64,000 nucleotides of DNA from NCBI RefSeq assembly GCF_032452875.1, contig NW_026893632.1:124001-188000 (forward strand). Direction: 5' to 3'. This DNA comes from Bos javanicus (Eukaryota; Chordata; Mammalia; Artiodactyla; Bovidae). How positions within the stretch are numbered: position 1 is the first letter of the stretch; every line of letters begins with the position of its first letter. Shown piece after piece: positions 49,085 through 63,864 of this stretch. The notes beneath the pieces are model-generated. The model was not told where the DNA came from. It worked only from the letters and a program-made list of their open reading frames with translations, and ran no database searches. The translations under genes and the position numbers were made by a program.

Positions 49085-50605
49085 CTGATCACGTGACTGA
49101 GCATGCACTGTTCACGTGGCTGATCATACACTGATCACGTGATTGATCATGCACTGATCACTTGGATATCATGCACTGATCACGTGGCTGATCATACACT
49201 GTTCACGTGTCTGACCATGCACTGATCACGTGGCTGATCATGCACTGATCACGTGGCTGATCATGCACTGATCACGTGGCTATCATGCACTGATCACGTG
49301 GCTGATCATGCACTGATCACGTGGCTATCATGCACTGATCACGTGGCTGATCATGCACTGATCACGTGGCTATCATGCACTGATCACGTGACTGATCATG
49401 CACTGATCACGTAAATGATCATGCACTGATCACGTGACTGATCATGCACTGATCACGTGGCTGATCATGCACTGATCACGTAACTGATCATGCACTGATC
49501 ACGTGGCTGATCATGCACTGATCACGTGACTGATCATGCACTGATCACGTGGCTGATCATGCACTGATCACGTGACTGATCATGCACTGATCACGTAACT
49601 GATCATGCACTGATCACGTGGCTGATCATGCACTGATCACGTGACTGATCATGCACTGATCACGTGACTGATCATGCACTGATCACGTGGCTATCATGCA
49701 CTGATCACGTGGCTGATCATGCACTGATCACGTGGCTATCATGCACTGATCACGTGACTGATCATGCACTGATCACGTGGCTGATCATGCACTGATCACG
49801 TGGCTGATCATGCACTGATCACGTGGCTATCATGCACTGATCACGTGACTGATCATGCACTGATCACGTGACTGATCATGCACTGATCACGTGGCTATCA
49901 TGCACTGATCACGTGACTGATCATGCACTGATCACGTACTGTCATGCACTGATCACGTGCTGATCATGCACTGATCACGTGACTGATCATGCACTGATCA
50001 CGTGGCTATCATGCACTGATCACGTGGCTGATCATGCACTGATCACGTGACTGATCATGCACTGATCACGGGCTATCATGCACTGATCACATGACTGATC
50101 ATGCACTGATCACGTGGCTGATCATGCACTGATCACGTGACTGATCATGCACTGATCACGTGACTGATCATGCACTGATCACGTGGCTATCATGCACTGA
50201 TCACGTGGCTGATCATGCACTGATCACGTGCCTGATCATGCACTGATCACATGACTGATCATGCACTGATCACGTGACTGATCATGCACTGATCACGTGG
50301 CTATCATGCACTATCACGTGGCTGATCATGCAATGATCACGTAGCTACCATGTACTGGTCACGTGACTGATCATGCACCCATCACGTGACTGATCATGCA
50401 CTGATCACGTGGCTATCATGCACTGATCACGTGGCTGATCATGCACTGATCACGTGCCTGATCATGCACTGATCACGTGACTGATCATGCACTGATCACG
50501 TAGCAATCATGCACTGATCACGTGGCTGATCATGCACTGATCACGTGGCTATCATGCACTGATCACGTGGCTATCATGCACTGATCACGTGGCTGATCAT
50601 GCACT
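49085..50605. repeat. Clean 23-mer tract A27-A28, no B
   Basis: Near-consensus A-only tract with a GTACTGTC, ACGTGCTGATC, ACGGGC series near 49936-50075. No gene. Confidence 0.9.
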
Positions 50606-50967
50606 GATACCGTGACTGAGCATGGACTGATCACATGACTATCATGTAGTGATCACGTGACTTAATGGCGCTGATCATGTGACTGATCATGCGCTGATCA
50701 TGTTTGCTATCATACACTGATCATGTGCCTCTGGAGGCAATAAACAAAGAGCTGAGTAGGCATGAATCAAACAGTCAGCAGGCAATAATCATGGAACTCA
50801 GCTGTGAGGAATCATGCTGCTCAGCTGGCAATAATCAAGCAGCTGAGCAGGCAGGAATTACACAGCACAGCTGGCAATTGTCAAGCAGATGACAGGCAGG
50901 AATCGCACAGCTCAGCTGGCAATTGTCAAGCAGATGAGCAGACAGTAATCACGCAGCTCAGCAGGCC
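50606..50967 (+). repeat. Cassette A28 (outer)
   Basis: Long form. AATCGCACAGC in the fourth sub-repeat is private (AATCATGCAGC in A2). Confidence 0.94.
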
Positions 50968-51367
50968 CTGATCACGTGACTGAGCATGCACTGTTCACGT
51001 GGCTGATCATACACTGATCACGTGACTGATCATGCACTGATCACTTGGATATCATGCACTGATCACGTGGCTGATCATACACTGTTCACGTGTCTGACCA
51101 TGCACTGATCACGTGGCTGATCACACACTGCTCACGTAACTGATCATGCACTGATCACGTAACTGATCATGCACTGATCACGTGGCTGATCATGCACTGA
51201 TCACGTGACTGATCATGCACTGATCACGTGACTGATCATGCACTGATCACGTGGCTATCATGCACTGATCACGTGGCTGATCATGCACTGATCACGCAGC
51301 TACCATGCACTGATCACGTGACTGATCATGCACTGATCACGTAATTGATCATGCACTGATCACGTGG
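50968..51367. repeat. A28-B14 spacer
   Basis: 664-bp spacing, clean units. Confidence 0.9.
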
Positions 51368-51671
51368 CTTATCATGCACTGATCATGTGACTGATCATGT
51401 GCTGATCATGTTTGGTGTCATACACTGATCATGTGCATCTGGAGGCAATGAACAAAGAGCTGAGTATGCACGAATCAGTCAGCAGGCTATAATCATGGAA
51501 CTCAGCTCTGAGAAATCATGCTGCTCAGCTGGCAATAATCAAGTAGATGAGCAGGCAGGAATTATGCAGCACAGGTGGCAATTGTCAAGCAGATGACAGG
51601 CAGGAATCGTGCAGCTCAGCTGGCAATTGTCAAGCAGATGAGCAGACAGTAATCACGCAGCTCAGCAGGCC
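51368..51671 (+). repeat. Cassette B14 (outer), last complete B
   Basis: Outer B with GAGTATGCACGAATC, GTAGATGAGCAGG, GGCAATTGTC and CGTGCAGC. Confidence 0.93.
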
Positions 51672-52603
51672 CTGATCACGTGACTGAGCATGCACTGTTC
51701 ACGTGGCTGATCACACACTGATCACGTGACTGATCATGCACTGATCACGTGGCTGATCATGCACTGATCACGTGGCTGATCATGCACTGATCACGTGGCT
51801 ATCATGCACTGATCACGTGGCTGATCATGCACTGATCACGCAGCTATCATGCACTGATCACGTGACTGATCATGCACTGATCACGTGGCTGATCATGCAC
51901 TGATCACGTGACTGATCATGCACTGATCACGTGGCTATCATGCACTGATCACGTGGCTGATCATGCACTGATCACGCAGCTATCATGCACTGGTCACGTG
52001 ACTGATCATGCACTGATCACGTGGCTATCATGCACTGATCACGTGGCTGATCATGCACTGATCACGTGACTGATCATGCACTGATCACGTGGCTATCATG
52101 CACTGATCACGTGGCTGATCATGCACTGATCACGTGCCTGATCATGCACTGATCACGTGACTGATCATGCACTGATCACGTGGCTATCATGCACTGATCA
52201 CGTGGCTGATCATGCACTGATCACGTGCTGATCATGCACTGATCACGTGACTGATCATGCACTGATCACGTGACTGATCATGCACTGATCACGTGGCTGA
52301 TCATGCACTGATCACGTGGCTATCATGCACTGATCACGTGGCTGATCATGCAATGATCACGTAGCTACCATGCACTGATCACGTGACTGATCATGCACTG
52401 ATCACGTGGCTATCATGCACTGATCACGTGGCTGATCATGCACTGATCACGTGCCTGATCATGCACTGATCACGTGACTGATCATGCACTGATCACGTAG
52501 CTATCATGCACTGATCACGTGGCTGATCATGCACTGATCACGTGGCTGATCATGCACTGATCACGTGGCTATCATGCACTGATCACGTGGCTGATCATGC
52601 ACT
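51672..52603. repeat. Clean 23-mer tract B14-A29
   Basis: Near-consensus, with no non-canonical insert. No gene. Confidence 0.9.
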
Positions 52604-52965
52604 GATACCGTGACTGAGCATGGACTGATCACATGACTATCATGTAGTGATCACGTGACTTAATGGCGCTGATCATGTGACTGATCATGCGCTGATCATG
52701 TTTGCTATCATACACTGATCATGTGCCTCTGGAGGCAATAAACAAAGAGCTGAGTAGGCACGAATCAAACAGTCAGCAGGCAATAATCATGGAACTCAGC
52801 TGTGAGGAATCATGCTGCTCAGCTGGCAATAATCAAGCAGCTGAGCAGGCAGGAATTACGCAGCACAGCTGGCAATTGTCAAGCAGATGACAGGCAGGAA
52901 TCGTGCAGCTCAGCTGGCAATTGTCAAGCAGATGAGCAGACAGTAATCACGCAGCTCAGCAGGCC
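52604..52965 (+). repeat. Cassette A29 (outer)
   Basis: GGCACGAATC, ATTACGCAG and CGTGCAGC (the last as in outer B). Starts the 3.5-kb HOR. Confidence 0.94.
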
Positions 52966-55900
52966 CTGATCACGTGACTGAGCATGCACTGTTCACGTGG
53001 CTGATCATACACTGATCACGTGATTGATCATGCACTGATCACTTGGATATCATGCACTGATCACGTGGCTGATCATACACTGTTCACGTGTCTGACCATG
53101 CACTGATCACGTGGCTGATCATGCACTGATCACGTGGCTGATCATGCACTGATCACGTGGCTATCATGCACTGATCACGTGGCTGATCATGCACTGATCA
53201 CGTGGCTATCATGCACTGATCACGTGGCTGATCATGCACTGATCACGTAGCTACCATGCACTGATCACGTGACTGATCATGCACTGATCACGTAAATGAT
53301 CATGCACTGATCACGTGACTGATCATGCACTGATCACGTGACTGATCATGCACTGATCACGTGGCTATCATGCACTGCTCACGTGGCTGATCATGCAATG
53401 ATCACGTAGCAACCATGTACTGGTCACGTGACTGATCATGCACTGATCACGTAATTGATCATGCACTGATCACGTGGCTCATCATGCACTGATCACGTGG
53501 CTGATCACACACGTATCACGTGACTGATCATGCACTGATCACGTGGCTATCATGCACTGATCACGTGCTATCATGCACTGATCACGTGGATATCATGCAC
53601 TGATCACGTGGCTGATCACACACGTATCACGTGACTGATCATGCACTGATCACGTGGCTATCATGCACTGATCACGTGGCTATCATGCACTGATCACGTG
53701 GCTGATCATGCACTGATCACGTAGCTATCATGTACTGATCACGTGGCTGATCATGCACTGATCACGTAACTGATCATGCACTGATCACGTGGCTGATCAT
53801 GCACTGATCACGTGGCTGATCATGCACTGATCACGTGACTGATCATGCACTGATCACGTGACTGATCATGCACTGATCACGTGGCTATCATGCACTGATC
53901 ACGTGGCTGATCATGCACTGATCACGCAGCTATCATGTACTGATCACGTGACTGATCATGCACTGATCACGTGACTGATCATGCACTGATCACGTGGCTG
54001 ATCATGCACTGATCACGCAGCTGACACACGTGACTGATCATGCACTGATCACGTAACTGATCATGCACTGATCACGTGGCTATCATGCACTGATCACGTG
54101 ACTGATCATGCACTGATCACGTACTGTCATGCACTGATCACGTGCTATCATGCACTGATCACGTGACTGATCATGCACTGATCACGTGGCTATCATGCAC
54201 TGATCACGTGGCTGATCATGCACTGATCACGTGACTGATCATGCACTGATCACGGGCTATCATGCACTGATCACATGACTGATCATGCACTGATCACGTG
54301 GCTGATCATGCACTGATCACGTGACTGATCATGCACTGATCACGTGACTGATCATGCACTGATCACGTGGCTGATCATGCACTGATCACGTGGCTATCAT
54401 GCACTGATCACGTGGCTGATCATGCACTGATCACGTGGCTATCATGCACTGATCACGTGGCTGATCATGCAATGATCACGTAGCTACCATGCACTGATCA
54501 CGTGACTGATCATGCACTGATCACGTAAATGATCATGCACTGATCACGTGACTGATCATGCACTGATCACGTGACTGATCATGCACTGATCACGTGGCTA
54601 TCATGCACTGATCACGTGGCTGATCATGCACTGATCACGTAGCAACCATGTACTGGTCACGTGACTGATCATGCACTGATCACGTAATTGATCATGCACT
54701 GATCACGTGGCTGATCATGCACTGATCACGTGGCTGATCACACACTGATCACGTGACTGATCATGCACTGATCACGTGGCTATCATGCACTGATCACGTG
54801 GCTATCATGCACTGATCACGTGGATATCATGCACTGATCACGTGGCTGATCACACACGTATCACGTGACTGATCATGCACTGATCACGTGGCTATCATGC
54901 ACTGATCACGTGGCTATCATGCACTGATCACGTGGCTGATCATGCACTGATCACGCAGCTCCCATGTACTGATCACGTGACTGATCATGCACTGATCACG
55001 TGGCTGATCATGCACTGATCACGTGGCTATCATGCACTGATCACGTGACTGATCATGCACTGATCACGTAACTGATCATGCACTGATCACGTGACTGATC
55101 ATGCACTGATCACGTGGCTGATCATGCACTGATCACGTGACTGATCATGCACTGATCACGTGGTGATCATGCACTGATCACGTGGCTGATCATGCACTGA
55201 TCACGTGGATATCATGCACTGATCACGTGGCTGATCATGCACTGATCACGTGACTGATCATGCACTGATCACGTGGCTATCATGCACTGATCACGTGGCT
55301 ATCATGCACTGATCACGTGGCTGATCATGCACTGATCACGCAGCTACCATGCACTGATCACGTGACTGATCATGCACTGATCACGTGGCTGATCATGCAC
55401 TGATCACGTGGCTATCATGCACTGATCACGTGACTGATCATGCACTGATCACGTAAGTGATCATGCACTGATCACGTGACTGATCATGCACTGATCACGT
55501 GGCTGATCACACACTGATCACGTGACTGATCATGCACTGATCACGTGGCTATCATGCACTGATCACGTGGCTGATCATGCACTGATCACGTAGCTACCAT
55601 GCACTGATCACGTGACTGATCATGCACTGATCACGTAACTGATCATGCACTGATCACGTGGCTGATCATGCACTGATCACGTGGCTATCATGCACTGATC
55701 ACGTGGCTGATCATGCACTGATCACGCAGCTATCATGCACTGATCACGTGACTGATCATGCACTGATCACGTGGCTTATCATGCACTGATCATGTGACTG
55801 ATCATGCACTGATCACGTGGCTATCATGCACTGATCACGTGGCTGATCATGCACTGATCACGCAGCTACCATGCACTGATCACGTGACTGATCATGCACT

Positions 55901-56489
55901 GATCACGTAATTGATCATGCACTGATCACGTGGCTATCATGCACTGATCACGTGGCTGATCATGCACTGATCACGTGACTGATCATGCACTGATCACGTG
56001 GCTATCATGCACTGATCACGTGGCTGATCATGCACTGATCACGTGCCTGATCATGCACTGATCACGTGGCTATCATGCACTGATCACGTGGCTGATCATG
56101 CACTGATCACGTGGCTGATCATGCACTGATCACGTGACTGATCATGCACTGATCACGTGACTGATCATGCACTGATCACGTGGCTATCATGCACTATCAC
56201 GTGGCTGATCATGCAATGATCACGTAGCTACCATGTACTGGTCACGTGACTGATCATGCACTGATCACGTGACTGATCATGCACTGATCACGTGGCTATC
56301 ATGCACTGATCACGTGGCTGATCATGCACTGATCACGTGCCTGATCATGCACTGATCACGTGACTGATCATGCACTGATCACGTAGCAATCATGCACTGA
56401 TCACGTGGCTGATCATGCACTGATCACGTGGCTGATCATGCACTGATCACGTGGCTATCATGCACTGATCACGTGGCTGATCATGCACT
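52966..56489. repeat. Clean 23-mer tract A29-A30
   Basis: The longest cassette-free stretch in the window. It is canonical 22/23-bp units only, apart from the leftover B lead-in at 55775. No gene. Confidence 0.9.
55775..55810 (+). repeat. Vestigial B lead-in without B body
   Basis: CTTATCATGCACTGATCATG, the start of every B cassette, followed by GTGACTGATCATG and then canonical units where B would read GTGCTGATCATG and TTTGG. It suggests loss of B by recombination between 23-mer-like ends. Confidence 0.75.
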
Positions 56490-56851
56490 GATACCGTGAC
56501 TGAGCATGGACTGATCACATGACTATCATGTAGTGATCACGTGACTTAATGGCGCTGATCATGTGACTGATCATGCGCTGATCATGTTTGCTATCATACA
56601 CTGATCATGTGCCTCTGGAGGCAATAAACAAAGAGCTGAGTAGGCACGAATCAAACAGTCAGCAGGCAATAATCATGGAACTCAGCTGTGAGGAATCATG
56701 CTGCTCAGCTGGCAATAATCAAGCAGCTGAGCAGGCAGGAATTACGCAGCACAGCTGGCAATTGTCAAGCAGATGACAGGCAGGAATCGTGCAGCTCAGC
56801 TGGCAATTGTCAAGCAGATGAGCAGACAGTAATCACGCAGCTCAGCAGGCC
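56490..56851 (+). repeat. Cassette A30 (outer)
   Basis: Same variants as A29. Confidence 0.94.
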
Positions 56852-59800
56852 CTGATCACGTGACTGAGCATGCACTGTTCACGTGGCTGATCATACACTG
56901 ATCACGTGATTGATCATGCACTGATCACTTGGATATCATGCACTGATCACGTGGCTGATCATACACTGTTCACGTGTCTGACCATGCACTGATCACGTGG
57001 CTGATCATGCACTGATCACGTGGCTGATCATGCACTGATCACGTGGCTATCATGCACTGATCACGTGGCTGATCATGCACTGATCACGTGGCTATCATGC
57101 ACTGATCACGTGGCTGATCATGCACTGATCACGTAGCTACCATGCACTGATCACGTGACTGATCATGCACTGATCACGTAAATGATCATGCACTGATCAC
57201 GTGACTGATCATGCACTGATCACGTGACTGATCATGCACTGATCACGTGGCTATCATGCACTGCTCACGTGGCTGATCATGCAATGATCACGTAGCAACC
57301 ATGTACTGGTCACGTGACTGATCATGCACTGATCACGTAATTGATCATGCACTGATCACGTGGCTCATCATGCACTGATCACGTGGCTGATCACACACGT
57401 ATCACGTGACTGATCATGCACTGATCACGTGGCTATCATGCACTGATCACGTGCTATCATGCACTGATCACGTGGATATCATGCACTGATCACGTGGCTG
57501 ATCACACACGTATCACGTGACTGATCATGCACTGATCACGTGGCTATCATGCACTGATCACGTGGCTATCATGCACTGATCACGTGGCTGATCATGCACT
57601 GATCACGTAGCTACCATGCACTGATCACGTGGCTGATCATGCACTGATCACGTGACTGATCATGCACTGATCACGTGGCTGATCATGCACTGATCACGTG
57701 GCTGATCATGCACTGATCACGTGACTGATCATGCACTGATCACGTGACTGATCATGCACTGATCACGTGGCTATCATGCACTGATCACGTGGCTGATCAT
57801 GCACTGATCACGCAGCTATCATGCACTGATCACGTGACTGATCATGCACTGATCACGTGGCTGATCATGCACTGATCACGTGGCTGATCATGCACTGATC
57901 ACGCAGCTATCATGCACTGATCACGTGACTGATCATGCACTGATCACGTGACTGATCATGCACTGATCACGTGGCTATCATGCACTGATCACGTGACTGA
58001 TCATGCACTGATCACGTACTGTCATGCACTGATCACGTGCTATCATGCACTGATCACGTGACTGATCATGCACTGATCACGTGGCTATCATGCACTGATC
58101 ACGTGGCTGATCATGCACTGATCACGGGACTGATCATGCACTGATCACGGGCTATCATGCACTGATCACATGACTGATCATGCACTGATCACGTGGCTGA
58201 TCATGCACTGATCACGTGACTGATCATGCACTGATCACGTGGCTGATCATGCACTGATCACGTGACTGATCATGCACTGATCACGTGGCTATCATGCACT
58301 GATCACGTGGCTGATCATGCACTGATCACGTGGCTATCATGCACTGATCACGTGGCTGATCATGCACTGATCACGTGACTGATCATGCACTGATCACGTG
58401 GCTATCATGCACTGATCACGTGGCTATCATGCACTGATCACGTGGCTGATCATGCACTGATCACGCAGCTCCCATGCACTGATCACGTGACTGATCATGC
58501 ACTGATCACGTGGCTGATCATGCACTGATCACGTGCTATCATGCACTGATCACGTGACTGATCATGCACTGATCACGTGGTGATCATGCACTGATCACGT
58601 GACTGATCATGCACTGATCACGTGGCTGATCATACACTGATCACGTGACTGATCATGCACTGATCACGTGGCTATCATGCACTGATCACGTGGCTATCAT
58701 GCACTGATCACGTGGCTATCATGCACTGATCACGTGGCTGATCATGCACTGATCACGTGACTGATCATGCACTGATCACGTGGCTATCATGCACTGATCA
58801 CGTGGCTATCATGCACTGATCACGTGGCTGATCATGCACTGATCACGCAGCTCATGCACTGATCACGTGACTGATCATGCACTGATCACGTGGCTGATCA
58901 TGCACTGATCACGTGGCTATCATGCACTGATCACGTGACTGATCATGCACTGATCACGTAAGTGATCATGCACTGATCACGTGACTGATCATGCACTGAT
59001 CACGTGGCTGATCATCACTGATCACGTGACTGATCATGCACTGATCACGTGGCTATCATGCACTGATCACGTGGCTGATCATGCACTGATCACGTAGCTA
59101 CCATGCACTGATCACGTGACTGATCATGCACTGATCACGTGACTGATCATGCACTGATCACGTGGCTGATCATGCACTGATCACGTGGCTATCATGCACT
59201 GATCACGTGGCTGATCATGCACTGATCACGCAGCTATCATGCACTGGTCACGTGACTGATCATGCACTGATCACGTGGCTTATCATGCACTGATCATGTG
59301 ACTGATCATGCACTGATCACGTGGCTATCATGCACTGATCACGTGGCTGATCATGCACTGATCACGTAGCTACCATGCACTGATCACGTGACTGATCATG
59401 CACTGATCACGTAATTGATCATGCACTGATCACGTGGCTATCATGCACTGATCACGTGGCTGATCATGCACTGATCACGTGACTGATCATGCACTGATCA
59501 CGTGGCTATCATGCACTGATCACGTGGCTGATCATGCACTGATCACGTGCCTGATCATGCACTGATCACGTGGCTATCATGCACTGATCACGTGGCTGAT
59601 CATGCACTGATCACGTGCCTGATCATGCACTGATCACGTGACTGATCATGCACTGATCACGTGACTGATCATGCACTGATCACGTGGCTATCATGCACTA
59701 TCACGTGGCTGATCATGCAATGATCACGTAGCTACCATGTACTGGTCACGTGACTGATCATGCACTGATCACGTGACTGATCATGCACTGATCACGTGGC

Positions 59801-59993
59801 TATCATGCACTGATCACGTGGCTGATCATGCACTGATCACGTGCCTGATCATGCACTGATCACGTGACTGATCATGCACTGATCACGTAGCAATCATGCA
59901 CTGATCACGTGGCTGATCATGCACTGATCACGTGGCTGATCATGCACTGATCACGTGGCTATCATGCACTGATCACGTGGCTGATCATGCACT
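56852..59993. repeat. Clean 23-mer tract A30-A31
   Basis: Canonical units. Short units occur at CAGCTCATGCACTG (near 58848) and CATCACTG (near 59013). No gene. Confidence 0.9.
59279..59314 (+). repeat. Vestigial B lead-in, HOR copy 2
   Basis: Same remnant as at 55775, exactly 3,504 bp downstream. Confidence 0.75.
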
Positions 59994-60355
59994 GATACCG
60001 TGACTGAGCATGGACTGATCACATGACTATCATGTAGTGATCACGTGACTTAATGGCGCTGATCATGTGACTGATCATGCGCTGATCATGTTTGCTATCA
60101 TACACTGATCATGTGCCTCTGGAGGCAATAAACAAAGAGCTGAGTAGGCACGAATCAAACAGTCAGCAGGCAATAATCATGGAACTCAGCTGTGAGGAAT
60201 CATGCTGCTCAGCTGGCAATAATCAAGCAGCTGAGCAGGCAGGAATTACGCAGCACAGCTGGCAATTGTCAAGCAGATGACAGGCAGGAATCGTGCAGCT
60301 CAGCTGGCAATTGTCAAGCAGATGAGCAGACAGTAATCACGCAGCTCAGCAGGCC
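59994..60355 (+). repeat. Cassette A31 (outer)
   Basis: Same variants as A29 and A30. Confidence 0.94.
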
Positions 60356-63300
60356 CTGATCACGTGACTGAGCATGCACTGTTCACGTGGCTGATCATAC
60401 ACTGATCACGTGATTGATCATGCACTGATCACTTGGATATCATGCACTGATCACGTGGCTGATCATACACTGTTCACGTGTCTGACCATGCACTGATCAC
60501 GTGGCTGATCATGCACTGATCACGTGGCTGATCATGCACTGATCACGTGGCTATCATGCACTGATCACGTGGCTGATCATGCACTGATCACGTGGCTATC
60601 ATGCACTGATCACGTGGCTGATCATGCACTGATCACGTGCTACCATGCACTGATCACGTGACTGATCATGCACTGATCACGTAAATGATCATGCACTGAT
60701 CACGTGACTGATCATGCACTGATCACGTGACTGATCATGCACTGATCACGTGGCTATCATGCACTGCTCACGTGGCTGATCATGCAATGATCACGTAGCA
60801 ACCATGTACTGGTCACGTGACTGATCATGCACTGATCACGTAATTGATCATGCACTGATCACGTGGCTCATCATGCACTGATCACGTGGCTGATCACACA
60901 CGTATCACGTGACTGATCATGCACTGATCACGTGGCTATCATGCACTGATCACGTGCTATCATGCACTGATCACGTGGATATCATGCACTGATCACGTGG
61001 CTGATCACACACGTATCACGTGACTGATCATGCACTGATCACGTGGCTATCATGCACTGATCACGTGGCTATCATGCACTGATCACGTGGCTGATCATGC
61101 ACTGATCACGTAGCTATCATGCACTGATCACGTGGCTGATCATGCACTGATCACGTAACTGATCATGCACTGATCACGTAACTGATCATGCACTGATCAC
61201 GTGGCTGATCATGCACTGATCACGTGACTGATCATGCACTGATCACGTGACTGATCATGCACTGATCACGTGGCTATCATGCACTGATCACGTGGCTGAT
61301 CATGCACTGATCACGCAGCTATCATGCACTGGTCACGTGACTGATCATGCACTGATCACGTGGCTGATCATGCACTGATCACGTGGCTGATCATGCACTG
61401 ATCACGCAGCTATCATGCACTGATCACGTGACTGATCATGCACTGATCACGTGACTGATCATGCACTGATCACGTGGCTATCATGCACTGATCACGTGAC
61501 TGATCATGCACTGATCACGTACTGTCATGCACTGATCACGTGCTATCATGCACTGATCACGTGACTGATCATGCACTGATCACGTGGCTATCATGCACTG
61601 ATCACGTGGCTGATCATGCACTGATCACGGGACTGATCATGCACTGATCACGGGCTATCATGCACTGATCACATGACTGATCATGCACTGATCACGTGGC
61701 TGATCATGCACTGATCACGTGACTGATCATGCACTGATCACGTGGCTGATCATGCACGTATCACGTGACTGATCATGCACTGATCACGTGGCTATCATGC
61801 ACTGATCACGTGGCTGATCATGCACTGATCACGTGGCTATCATGCACTGATCACGTGGCTGATCATGCACTGATCACGTGACTGATCATGCACTGATCAC
61901 GTGGCTATCATGCACTGATCACGTGGCTATCATGCACTGATCACGTGGCTGATCATGCACTGATCACGCAGCTATCATGCACTGGTCACGTGACTGATCA
62001 TGCACTGATCACGTGGCTGATCATGCACTGATCACGTGGCTATCATGCACTGATCACGTGACTGATCATGCACTGATCACGTAAGTGATCATGCACTGAT
62101 CACGTGACTGATCATGCACTGATCACGTGGCTGATCACACACTGATCACGTGACTGATCATGCACTGATCACGTGGCTATCATGCACTGATCACGTGGCT
62201 GATCATGCACTGATCACGTGGCTATCATGCACTGATCACGTGGCTGATCATGCACTGATCACGTGACTGATCATGCACTGATCACGTGGCTATCATGCAC
62301 TGATCACGTGGCTATCATGCACTGATCACGTGGCTGATCATGCACTGATCACGCAGCTACCATGCACTGATCACGTGACTGATCATGCACTGATCACGTG
62401 GCTGATCATGCACTGATCACGTGGCAATCATGCACTGATCACGTGACTGATCATGCACTGATCACGTAAGTGATCATGCACTGATCACGTGACTGATCAT
62501 GCACTGATCACGTGGCTGATCACACACTGATCACGTGACTGATCATGCACTGATCACGTGGCTATCATGCACTGATCACGTGGCTGATCATGCACTGATC
62601 ACGTAGCTACCATGCACTGATCACGTGACTGATCATGCACTGATCACGTAACTGATCATGCACTGATCACGTGGCTGATCATGCACTGATCACGTGGCTA
62701 TCATGCACTGATCACGTGGCTGATCATGCACTGATCACGCAGCTATCATGCACTGGTCACGTGACTGATCATGCACTGATCACGTGGCTTATCATGCACT
62801 GATCATGTGACTGATCATGCACTGATCACGTGGCTATCATGCACTGATCACGTGGCTGATCATGCACTGATCACGCAGCTCCCATGTACTGATCACGTGA
62901 CTGATCATGCACTGATCACGTAATTGATCATGCACTGATCACGTGGCTATCATGCACTGATCACGTGGCTGATCATGCACTGATCACGTGACTGATCATG
63001 CACTGATCACGTGGCTATCATGCACTGATCACGTGGCTGATCATGCACTGATCACGTGCCTGATCATGCACTGATCACGTGGCTATCATGCACTGATCAC
63101 GTGGCTGATCATGCACTGATCACGTGCCTGATCATGCACTGATCACGTGACTGATCATGCACTGATCACGTGACTGATCATGCACTGATCACGTGGCTAT
63201 CATGCACTATCACGTGGCTGATCATGCACTGATCACGTAGCTACCATGTACTGGTCACGTGACTGATCATGCACTGATCACGTGACTGATCATGCACTGA

Positions 63301-63502
63301 TCACGTGGCTATCATGCACTGATCACGTGGCTGATCATGCACTGATCACGTGCCTGATCATGCACTGATCACGTGACTGATCATGCACTGATCACGTAGC
63401 AATCATGCACTGATCACGTGGCTGATCATGCACTGATCACGTGGCTGATCATGCACTGATCACGTGGCTATCATGCACTGATCACGTGGCTGATCATGCA
63501 CT
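60356..63502. repeat. Clean 23-mer tract A31-A32
   Basis: Canonical units. One local shift, ATGCACGTATCACG near 61753, merges two unit types. No gene. Confidence 0.9.
62788..62823 (+). repeat. Vestigial B lead-in, HOR copy 3
   Basis: Same remnant as at 55775 and 59279. Confidence 0.75.
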
Positions 63503-63864
63503 GATACCGTGACTGAGCATGGACTGATCACATGACTATCATGTAGTGATCACGTGACTTAATGGCGCTGATCATGTGACTGATCATGCGCTGATCATGT
63601 TTGCTATCATACACTGATCATGTGCCTCTGGAGGCAATAAACAAAGAGCTGAGTAGGCATGAATCAAACAGTCAGCAGGCAATAATCATGGAACTCAGCT
63701 GTGAGGAATCATGCTGCTCAGCTGGCAATAATCAAGCAGCTGAGCAGGCAGGAATTACACAGCACAGCTGGCAATTGTCAAGCAGATGACAGGCAGGAAT
63801 CATGCAGCTCAGCTGGCAATTGTCAAGCAGATGAGCAGACAGTAATCACGCAGCTCAGCAGGCC
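63503..63864 (+). repeat. Cassette A32 (outer)
   Basis: Carries GGCATGAATC, ATTACACAG and AATCATGCAGC, matching A2 and A26 rather than A29-A31. The 3.5-kb HOR block may therefore end here. Confidence 0.93.

Larger units (their letters stand above)
52604..56489. repeat. 3.5-kb HOR, copy 1, expanded (3,886 bp)
   Basis: About 380 bp longer than copies 2 and 3. The excess lies after 54250 and before 55775. The block near 54470-54850 repeats words (GTAAATG, GTAGCAACC, CACACACGTATC) that otherwise occur once at 53285-53640, so an internal duplication is likely. Confidence 0.85.
56490..59993. repeat. 3.5-kb HOR, copy 2 (3,504 bp)
   Basis: A30 plus its 23-mer tract, with GTACTGTC and ACGGGAC/ACGGGC landmarks about 1.43-1.56 kb after A, as in the neighbouring copies. 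Confidence 0.9.
59994..63502. repeat. 3.5-kb HOR, copy 3 (3,509 bp)
   Basis: Matches copy 2 within 5 bp in length. The vestigial lead-in lies 3,509 bp after that of copy 2. Confidence 0.9.
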
